A DNA stretch of 64,000 nucleotides from Thalassoglobus polymorphus (lineage in GTDB: Bacteria > Planctomycetota > Planctomycetia > Planctomycetales > Planctomycetaceae): positions 6,150,001-6,214,000 of the forward strand of contig NZ_CP036267.1 of assembly GCF_007744255.1 (NCBI RefSeq). Reading direction: 5' to 3'. The translations under genes were made by a program, and so were the position numbers. A model generated the notes under the pieces. It was not told where the DNA came from, did no database searches, and saw only the letters and a program-made list of their open reading frames with translations. Of this stretch, positions 1 through 7,017 are shown piece after piece. Numbering within the stretch: the stretch's first letter is position 1; each line of letters begins with the position of its first letter.

Positions 1-1
1 G

Positions 2-109
2 GTATCTCATGAGCCAGCGGCAGAAGTAGACAGTTCACGATGTGGGCGCTATTCTGTCATAGAGACTTCCCCGGACGCATTTCATGAGTCCGAAAATATA
101 GACACAAAC
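2..109 (+). other. open frame that may be the lost upstream part of the UvrA-like gene
   Basis: The frame of the downstream UvrA-like gene is closed here by stops at 27, 60 and 99. The frame starting at base 2 is open from the window edge to a stop at 110, and it ends just where the downstream frame becomes UvrA-like (the residues TEICFMSRTFEELAP precede the conserved zinc-finger stretch). A single lost or gained base near 100-122 would join the two. The 36 residues read here are not recognisably UvrA, so the link is inference. Confidence 0.3.
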
Positions 110-122
110 TGAAATCTGCTTC

Positions 123-3100
123 ATGTCACGGACGTTTGAAGAACTCGCTCCACAAAATTTCTCGTTCAACAGCCCCCTTGGATGGTGTCCGGCCTGCGAG
201 GGGTTGGGAACTGAAATTGGTACGGACCAGTCCGCAATTGTTGCCAATCCGAATTTGACTCTCGATCAGGGAGCCGTCTCCGCTTGGCCGAATCCACAAG
301 AGAATCCGGGCTTTGCCGCCGTTCTTGAAGCGGTCACCGACCAGCTTGAGATTCCTCGTGACCAACCCTGGTATCAGCTCAGCCCACGTTTTCAACGGGT
401 GATTCTTCACGGAACAGATGAGAGATGGTTTTCCGTTTCATTACCCGGATCGACGCAACCGATCAACGTTCAGTACAAGGGGCTGTATCCTGCCATTGAA
501 GAAGCTTCGCGTGTTTCGTATCCGTACCGGGCGAAGTTTCAGGATCTTGTGGGTGAGAAACCTTGCTCAGTTTGTAATGGTGACCGCATCCGTGATGATG
601 CCGCTGCTGTCCGCTTGAACGACAAAACACTTCCAGAGTTGTGCAAGCTTCCACTCGAAGAGTTGTTGCCATTTTTGCAATCGCTCGAACTCGATAGCAG
701 TGAGAAAAAAATCGCTGGCGACTTACTGAATGAAGCGTCTCATCGCCTTTCGTTTCTTGTTGATGTCGGCTTGCATTACCTGACGCTCGACCGCAGCATG
801 CCGACGCTCTCTGGCGGAGAGTCGCAACGAATCCGGCTCGCAGGTCAAATTGGTCGTGCATTGACAGGAGTTCTTTACGTGCTTGATGAGCCGACCATCG
901 GCCTGCATCCGCGTGATAACGGTCGACTCATTGAGGCCCTCAATAAATTGAAAGAGCTTGGGAATACGTTGGTGCTTGTTGAGCATGATCGAGAAGTGAT
1001 TGAAGCAGCTGACCGGCTTTATGACTTCGGTCCCAGATCTGGTCGATACGGGGGGAACGTCGTCGCTGAGGGGACTCCGAAACAGGTCAGCAGGCAAACT
1101 AAAGCATCCTTAACGGGCGCCTATCTTTCTGGCACAAAAGGGATTCCGGTTCCAATTCGGCGCCGGATGCAAATCATCGACGAAAAGAACGAACCTGTTA
1201 TCGAACTTGAAAAACTTCAGGAAGTTTACGCCGATCCACCGGGGGAAAGCTGGCTGGAGATTCTGGGTTGTCAGCAAAACAACTTACGAAATGTCGACTT
1301 GCGAATTCCACTCGGGACGATGACCTGCGTGACAGGGCTTTCCGGGTCGGGCAAAAGTTCATTGATTCAGGATACGCTCGCTCGCGGAGTTGCGCGGCAT
1401 TTGAAGCTGAAAGGTCCAACTCCGGGACCGTTTCGAAAAATGAACGGAGCTGAGCAAATCAGCCGGGTGATCGCTGTCGATCAAAACCCGATCGGAGCAA
1501 CTCCGGCCTCGAACCCCGCAACGTATACGGGAGTCTTCGAGCCGATTCGCCAGCTCTATTCGAAAATTCCGGACTCAAAGATTCGCGGCTACAAGCCGGG
1601 ACGTTTCAGCTTCAATCGGGCTGGCGGGCGCTGTGATGACTGTGAAGGGATGGGGCAGAAGAAAATTGAAATGCACTTTCTTCCGGATGTTTGGGTGGAG
1701 TGTGATACCTGTCGAGGAAAACGATTTAACCAGGAAACCTTGGCTGTCAAATACAAGAACCAGTCTATTGCCGATGTTCTGGAAATGAGTATCGGGCAAG
1801 CACTGGAATTGTTTCAAAACATTCCGAAGATCCGAGTTCCCTTGGCGACGCTCGATGCCATCGGGCTGGACTATTTGACTCTTGGGCAATCTGCGACCAC
1901 GCTCAGTGGTGGCGAAGCGCAGCGAGTCAAACTCGCTGCCGAACTGGCAAAGCCAAACAGCGGTCGAACGTTGTATCTGCTCGATGAGCCAACCACCGGT
2001 CTGCATTTTGATGACATTGCCAAGCTGTTAAAAGTTTTGAACAGCCTGGTCGAACATGGCAACACGGTGGTCATCATTGAGCACAATTTGGACGTCATTA
2101 AAACCGCAGACTGGATTGTCGATCTCGGGCCCGAGGCTGGTATCGGCGGTGGGTGGATTGTTGCAGCGGGAACCCCGGAAGATGTCGTCGCTCAAAGTGA
2201 TCATTATCTTTCCAATGGAGCAACCAGAAAAAAAACGAAGCGGAAGAAGAAAGCTGTTGCTCCATTAGCGACCGACAAGCCAGCGTTTCGAAGCTGGACC
2301 GGTGAGCTTCTCAAGCCTGTTTTGGAACACGACCAACGTGGTGAGGTCGATGTTTTTGATGCCAAGGAAGCAGCTCGTAAGAAAGAGGGTGATCTCGATA
2401 TCTCCAAAGTCGGGAAAGACATCGCTGCCCCTTGGGAGCAGGATGGTCGCCGCTGGCATACGGTTGACCGCATCGCCCGGAATGGCAAGCCGATTCGCTG
2501 GGAAGGAGACGCGTTACTTCTGGTGACCGACGCTCTGGCCGAGATTGATGGGCTCCAGAAAGCGGCTTGGAACGATCAGGCAAGTGTTGAAATAACGGCC
2601 CGGAAGAAAGTTGGAACCGGCTGGTTCTTTCATGGATTAACAGGTGATGAGTGGTTGTTGCGATTTTACTTCCGCGTGCCGAAAGGAACATTCGAAGAAG
2701 CTGACGTGCAGGCTCGCATCCCGCTCAAACCGGTCAACGAGCTCGATGAAATTCAGGTCTACAATCGCAGTGAGCGAGTCCGTGTCAATGAGAAGAAAGG
2801 TCCGTTTCAGGAAGTGGTCTTTGATGTCCACTGGCTCGAAGAGATCGATACTCCGGAGTTTCGTCAGTTCCTGAAAGAGGCTGCCGAAGCGTATTTGAAA
2901 CAGGTCGAAACAGTCGAGAAGAAAGATCCCAGTGAGTTAATGCCGTGGAAAGTCCTTGGCAAGAAGTGGCATCTTACACGCAAAGGTTTTCCATCGAATA
3001 AACGAGTCGCCTGGAAATTGGAGACGCTCGAAAAACTGTTCGATATTCTGGACGACACATTTAGCGGACTCACCCCGGACCACTCCAATAAGACAGATGT

Positions 3101-3359
3101 CCAATACAAAGACCCCAGCACCAATGATGTCGTCGCCAAACTGCAAACCAAGCGCCGCGACGGCATCTACCTGAGCCTCTATTCCGAACCGGGAACTTTC
3201 GCTCTCGGTCAGGTTTCCTCACTCGGGAAAGATCGACAAATCACCGCTGCCGGAAGCAAAGAAGCGATCCAAATTCAGTTGACTGCTCAGTCCCATGTCA
3301 AAGCGGCCGCACTGAAGAAGTTCCTGAACGAGTTCGTGGCAACAGTCTGTGCTGAGTAA
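123..3359 (+). CDS. uvrA: UvrA-family excinuclease ABC subunit A, N-terminally truncated, with a long C-terminal extension
   Basis: UvrA recognises DNA lesions in nucleotide excision repair as an ATP-dependent dimer with UvrB. Visible parts: first zinc-finger stretch FSFNSPLGWCPACEGLG (residues 13-29), first ABC signature LSGGESQRIRLAG (about 229) with Walker B VLDEPTIGLHP (about 253), second Walker A GLSGSGKSSL (about 405), second zinc finger CDDCEGMG...CDTC (about 505-535), second signature LSGGEAQRVKLAAEL (about 593) and Walker B LLDEPTTGLH (about 618). Normal UvrA has roughly 235 residues before the first zinc-finger block, including the first Walker A; they are missing, and stops at 27, 60 and 99 close the frame, so start 123 is only the first ATG. 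After a KKTKRKKK linker (about 702) about 370 residues follow that ordinary UvrA (about 940 aa) does not have and that I cannot assign. Identity is secure; whether the gene is whole is not. Confidence 0.85.
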   Translation: MSRTFEELAPQNFSFNSPLGWCPACEGLGTEIGTDQSAIVANPNLTLDQGAVSAWPNPQENPGFAAVLEAVTDQLEIPRDQPWYQLSPRFQRVILHGTDERWFSVSLPGSTQPINVQYKGLYPAIEEASRVSYPYRAKFQDLVGEKPCSVCNGDRIRDDAAAVRLNDKTLPELCKLPLEELLPFLQSLELDSSEKKIAGDLLNEASHRLSFLVDVGLHYLTLDRSMPTLSGGESQRIRLAGQIGRALTGVLYVLDEPTIGLHPRDNGRLIEALNKLKELGNTLVLVEHDREVIEAADRLYDFGPRSGRYGGNVVAEGTPKQVSRQTKASLTGAYLSGTKGIPVPIRRRMQIIDEKNEPVIELEKLQEVYADPPGESWLEILGCQQNNLRNVDLRIPLGTMTCVTGLSGSGKSSLIQDTLARGVARHLKLKGPTPGPFRKMNGAEQISRVIAVDQNPIGATPASNPATYTGVFEPIRQLYSKIPDSKIRGYKPGRFSFNRAGGRCDDCEGMGQKKIEMHFLPDVWVECDTCRGKRFNQETLAVKYKNQSIADVLEMSIGQALELFQNIPKIRVPLATLDAIGLDYLTLGQSATTLSGGEAQRVKLAAELAKPNSGRTLYLLDEPTTGLHFDDIAKLLKVLNSLVEHGNTVVIIEHNLDVIKTADWIVDLGPEAGIGGGWIVAAGTPEDVVAQSDHYLSNGATRKKTKRKKKAVAPLATDKPAFRSWTGELLKPVLEHDQRGEVDVFDAKEAARKKEGDLDISKVGKDIAAPWEQDGRRWHTVDRIARNGKPIRWEGDALLLVTDALAEIDGLQKAAWNDQASVEITARKKVGTGWFFHGLTGDEWLLRFYFRVPKGTFEEADVQARIPLKPVNELDEIQVYNRSERVRVNEKKGPFQEVVFDVHWLEEIDTPEFRQFLKEAAEAYLKQVETVEKKDPSELMPWKVLGKKWHLTRKGFPSNKRVAWKLETLEKLFDILDDTFSGLTPDHSNKTDVQYKDPSTNDVVAKLQTKRRDGIYLSLYSEPGTFALGQVSSLGKDRQITAAGSKEAIQIQLTAQSHVKAAALKKFLNEFVATVCAE

Positions 3360-3435
3360 AGGTCTCCCCCGGTGATGACTCACTGAGGCTATCTCGACAC
3401 TGAAGACCAATGTTGGAACTGCCTGAGTCGTACTG

Positions 3436-3852
3436 ATGAACCTGACTTTCATTGATCAATCCCTCCTTTTGGCAACCTATTATCGTGGGAATGATTTGCA
3501 GCAGGACAACTGGACTTCCTGCTGTGATCAGGTCGTGCAATTGTCACTTTTTTATTCAGGTGATTTGACTGCGGAGGAGTGTCAAAGCAGGTTTTCGCAA
3601 GGAAATGTTAGCGGACTCTATCAAGATGGTGGAGAACTCGTCTCGCAAGTCAAAATGCGATACGAACAGTTGATTGAGGTTCTTCGAATTTACCCACATC
3701 TCATCGAAGGTGGCGGTGATTTTGACAGCCCTGCTGATCCGACTTTCACAGCTTGCCGTCTCACCGCAAAAGGGCTTGAGTTGATTCCTGAAATCCTCAA
3801 ACGCTTTCCGCAGAAACCATGCTTTCCCAATTGGCCTGATCGACGTAGCTAA
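3436..3852 (+). CDS. conserved-looking hypothetical protein
   Basis: A 138-residue soluble protein I do not recognise. It has no signal peptide or membrane segment and mixed charge. It reads like a genuine coding frame: the helix-like segment LVSQVKMRYEQLIEVLRIYP and the C-terminal LTAKGLELIPEILKRFPQKP resemble the ends of small regulatory or nuclease-associated proteins, and there is no better frame on the other strand. It lies 76 bp after the UvrA-like gene on the same strand and could be cotranscribed with it. No strong ribosome-binding site is visible before the ATG. Confidence 0.55.
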   Translation: MNLTFIDQSLLLATYYRGNDLQQDNWTSCCDQVVQLSLFYSGDLTAEECQSRFSQGNVSGLYQDGGELVSQVKMRYEQLIEVLRIYPHLIEGGGDFDSPADPTFTACRLTAKGLELIPEILKRFPQKPCFPNWPDRRS

Positions 3853-4279
3853 GTTCTCTTCAGGGTGAATTCATCAGAGTGATGTTTCGGTTCTTTGGGC
3901 GGGGCAGTGAAATTTGGAAGCACGGGAGACCACTCTGAGATCGAGTGAGAATCACTGGAGCTTCGATATCTCGCACAGGTCTTGTTAGCGCAAATTATTC
4001 TCGGAACGCCGTGAATGTCTCTGAGAACATTCGCGTGTGAGGCTGATGTCACTCATCGTTGTCGAGCAGGAGTGAGGGCCCATTTGTTAATGGAGTATGA
4101 ATCAATAAAAAGTTAGAAAAAATCAATTCGGTACGCCTTGTACAGACCGGTTCTCGCATTGAAAATCTCTAGAGGCAGTTGCAGACGCTCGGACAGGCCC
4201 CTCCATTCGAAACGTGCTTCTGTTCATAAGTTGTTCAATATGTGAACGTAATCATGCCACATCGATTCTACCTGTCTGA
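3853..4279. other. intergenic, no gene seen
   Basis: About 430 bp between the hypothetical gene and sulfatase 1. No convincing frame, tRNA or repeat copy of family A or B was found. AT-rich tracts around 4100 may hold the sulfatase promoter, but no clear -35/-10 pair or sigma-54 element is visible. Confidence 0.5.
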
Positions 4280-4315
4280 ATGTACCGAATTGTCCCAATT
4301 AAAAAGGAGCTGCTG

Positions 4316-5974
4316 ATGAGTCGTGCTGAGTTTGGATTGGGTTGCTGCAAAATGTTTTTTGCTGCAGCCGTTGTGACGGTCGTCGGATTGAATCCGACTT
4401 TCGCGCAGGAGGGGAAACCCAATATTTTGTTTATTGTCTCTGACGACACCGGATTTGGAGACCTTGGTCCTTACGGTGGAGGTGTAGGGCGCGGCATGCC
4501 GACGCCAAACATTGACCGGATGGCTGCGGAGGGGATGACTTTCTTTTCCTTCTACGCTCAACCAAGTTGTACTCCAGGTCGCGCTGCAATGCAGACTGGT
4601 CGGATCCCGAATCGCAGCGGGATGACCACGGTTGCTTTCCAAGGCCAAGGTGGAGGTTTACCAGCAGCCGAATGGACGCTCGGTTCTGTTCTGAAGACTG
4701 CGGGCTACAAAACTTACTTCACCGGGAAATGGCATTTAGGGGAAGCTGACTTCGCGCTTCCGAACGCGCAAGGCTACGACGTCATGAAGCATTGCTTCCT
4801 CTACCACTGCAATGCATACACATACGGAGACCCGACATGGTTTCCTGACATGGACCCCAAGTTGAGGGAAATGTTCGACAAAGTGACCAAAGGATCTTTA
4901 TCAGGTAACGCGGGCGAGCCAGCTAAGGAAGACTGGAAAGTCAACGGACAGTACGTCGACACTCCTGACAAAGGGGTGGTCGGTATTCCTTATATGGACA
5001 AGTACGTCGAGAAGTCTGGGATTGAGTTCCTGGAAGATGCTGCAAAGAACCCCGATCAGCCGTTCTTCATCAACATCAATTTCATGAAGGTCCATCAACC
5101 GAATCTTCCAGCGCCTGAGTTCAAACACAAGTCGCTGTCGAAATCAAAATATGCTGACTCAGTGGTTGAACTCGACACTCGCATTGGTCGTGTCTTGGAC
5201 AAGCTGCGTGAGCTAGGTTTGGACAAAAATACACTCGTCGTTTACACGACTGACAATGGAGCGTGGCAAGACGTTTATCCCGACGCCGGATACACACCAT
5301 TCCGTGGAACCAAAGGAACTGTTCGCGAAGGGGGCAATCGTGTTCCAGCAATCGCCCTCTGGCCGGGCAAGATCAAGAAGGGTGTCAAGAATCATGACAT
5401 CGTGGGCGGTCTCGATCTGATGGCGACATTCGCTTCAGTCGCTGGCGTTAAGCTTCCGACCAAAGATCGCGACGGAGAGCCAATCATTTTCGACAGCCAG
5501 GACATGACCCCAATCTTAAAAGGGACTGGCAAAGGGACACGGACGGAGTGGTTCTACTTCACCGAGAATGAACTCACGCCAGGTGCAGCTCGAGTCGGCA
5601 ATTACAAAGCTGTCTTTAATCTCCGAGGTGACGACGGACAGGCAACAGGTGGTCTCTCGGTTGATTCGAATCTCGGTTGGAAGGGTGCAGAAAAATATGT
5701 TGCCACCGTTCCACAAGTCTTCGATCTGTGGCAAGACCCACAAGAACGGTACGACATCTTCATGAACAACTACACGGAACGTACCTGGACGATGGTGTCA
5801 ATCAGCGCGTCTATTAACAAACTGATGAAGACCTACGTTAAGTATCCGCCCCGTAAGCTGCAAAGTGAAACGTACACGGGACCAATCACGATCTCTGGGT
5901 ACGAGCGGTTCCAGCATGTGCGTGAACAACTCAAAAAAGAAGGTGTGACCATTCCTCTGCCTACAGGCAACTAG
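4316..5974 (+). CDS. secreted type I sulfatase (arylsulfatase family)
   Basis: Predicted to hydrolyse sulfate esters, probably of sulfated polysaccharides, outside the cytoplasm. The start at 4316 is chosen over the in-frame ATG at 4280 because AAGGAG at 4304-4309 sits 6 bp before it. Residues 1-31 form a signal peptide ending FAQ. The metal-binding pair is D43/D44 (SDDTGFGD). The formylglycine motif CTPGR is at residues 85-89, giving the cysteine-type catalytic residue that needs a formylglycine-generating enzyme. GKWHLG and TTDNGAW supply further active-site residues. Length (552 aa) is normal for the family. No partner gene is adjacent; the next gene is over 280 bp away and on the other strand. 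Substrate cannot be inferred. Confidence 0.93.
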   Translation: MSRAEFGLGCCKMFFAAAVVTVVGLNPTFAQEGKPNILFIVSDDTGFGDLGPYGGGVGRGMPTPNIDRMAAEGMTFFSFYAQPSCTPGRAAMQTGRIPNRSGMTTVAFQGQGGGLPAAEWTLGSVLKTAGYKTYFTGKWHLGEADFALPNAQGYDVMKHCFLYHCNAYTYGDPTWFPDMDPKLREMFDKVTKGSLSGNAGEPAKEDWKVNGQYVDTPDKGVVGIPYMDKYVEKSGIEFLEDAAKNPDQPFFININFMKVHQPNLPAPEFKHKSLSKSKYADSVVELDTRIGRVLDKLRELGLDKNTLVVYTTDNGAWQDVYPDAGYTPFRGTKGTVREGGNRVPAIALWPGKIKKGVKNHDIVGGLDLMATFASVAGVKLPTKDRDGEPIIFDSQDMTPILKGTGKGTRTEWFYFTENELTPGAARVGNYKAVFNLRGDDGQATGGLSVDSNLGWKGAEKYVATVPQVFDLWQDPQERYDIFMNNYTERTWTMVSISASINKLMKTYVKYPPRKLQSETYTGPITISGYERFQHVREQLKKEGVTIPLPTGN

Positions 5975-6081
5975 AGCATTTTCGTGTTTCTTGTGCCAGG
6001 TGATTGGCTGAGTCCCACGAGATAGATTGCGAGTCTGATTTCTGAACATCCTCTCGCAGTCAGTTGTCTGACCTGATTTTA

Positions 6082-6110
6082 TGCGGACCGTTCGTTAAGA
6101 GCGGTCCGCA
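6082..6110 (+). terminator. stem-loop after sulfatase 1, terminator-like without U-tract
   Basis: Perfect 9-bp stem TGCGGACCG / CGGTCCGCA with an 11-base loop, about 110 bp after the sulfatase stop. No T-run follows, so it may be a Rho-type 3' end or only a structural element. Confidence 0.4.
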
Positions 6111-6118
6111 ACATAAAA

Positions 6119-6200
6119 TTAGAACCAGTCCGAAAACCACTGGAATGGTCGCTTTCCTCAACGTTTGAGAGAGCAACTTCAAGTTTCAGGATTAGTTCTA
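6119..6200 (-). repeat. family A palindromic element, copy A1
   Basis: Starts TTAGAACCAGTCCGAAAACC and ends GGATTAGTTCTA. The outer arms are imperfect inverted repeats and an inner stem CCTCAA / TTTGAG closes the hairpin. Orientation is opposite to copy A2. It is directly joined to a family B fragment. Confidence 0.85.
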
Positions 6201-6247
6201 GCGAAATGCGTTCTTCACGGGCACACGGTAAAGCAAGCTGCTCTAAA
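6199..6247 (+). repeat. family B palindromic element, right-half fragment (B1)
   Basis: Matches the right half of the full copy at 51851: GAAATGCGTTCTTCACGGGC then ACACGGTAAAGCAAGCTGCTCTA. The left half is missing, replaced by the family A copy, so the two share the TTCTA junction. Confidence 0.75.
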
Positions 6248-6255
6248 AGGTCCAC

Positions 6256-6840
6256 TTATTTTTGAGTGGAAACTTCCGTTCGCTCTGAAACTCTATTCCA
6301 GAAGTATTCTTCCGGTGGGTCGTCAAAATCGATGAGGTGCATCTGGTTTTCGCTGATGCCGAGGATTTTGAAATAGCCCTTCTCTCCGAAGTCCTTGATG
6401 ATTTTCTGTTTGTTTTTTTCTGGGGTCCCGCTCACAATGGTGTGGGTGAGCAGGTCATCTTTGAGAGTCCATTCCAATTCCAGATGGACTTCGTCTCCAT
6501 AGAGCAGCGATGCCCAAAAGCCGAATGTGACATCGATACTGGCTGTGCCGTCGGCGCGATTTTCGATGACTCGATTTGCTTCCGGGGCGTTGAGTGCCCA
6601 CGTTCCGAGGATCTGCTCCGAAGTGATTTCTGCGGATTGTTCAGTGGCTCCGATTGCCACCTCGCTGTGAACAAGAACACCTTCGGTCGCGTCTGACCGG
6701 GTTTCCCCTGAAGCAGGCTCTCGTGCCAGGTAAAGATAGGCGATACCGAGAGTCAGCAGCACCATGAGCGGGATGCTGAGAAGGCTCAAGAATCTCCGGG
6801 AGTACGGTCTCATTTTGGAATCTGTCGCTTGATCGCTCAT
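6256..6840 (-). CDS. membrane-anchored hypothetical protein
   Basis: Function unknown. One transmembrane helix near the N-terminus (FLSLLSIPLMVLLTLGIAYL, about residues 17-37) follows a short basic cytoplasmic tail, so the rest is probably periplasmic. The exported part contains ILGTWALNAPEANRVIE, a G-T-W start and regular beta-strand pattern reminiscent of small lipocalin-like or stress-sensor domains, but I cannot assign a family. The start at 6840 (MSDQATDSK) is preferred to the TTG at 6870; AAGAG lies upstream. It is a single gene divergent from the large propeller gene at 7018. Confidence 0.6.
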   Translation of the reverse strand: MSDQATDSKMRPYSRRFLSLLSIPLMVLLTLGIAYLYLAREPASGETRSDATEGVLVHSEVAIGATEQSAEITSEQILGTWALNAPEANRVIENRADGTASIDVTFGFWASLLYGDEVHLELEWTLKDDLLTHTIVSGTPEKNKQKIIKDFGEKGYFKILGISENQMHLIDFDDPPEEYFWNRVSERTEVSTQK

Positions 6841-7017
6841 GGTTTGCTCTTGATGTCGATGCGGCATCAAAATTCTGTTCGAAAGAAGAGTTATTGGGAG
6901 TCAATTTACAATTTTACCGACAGATGCCAGAATTGGGTACGCCGATTTGAATCTCCCTGACCGTCAAATCTCTTCGACGGGGCAGGCGTAAAATTAACGT
7001 AATTCACGAGAGAAAAC

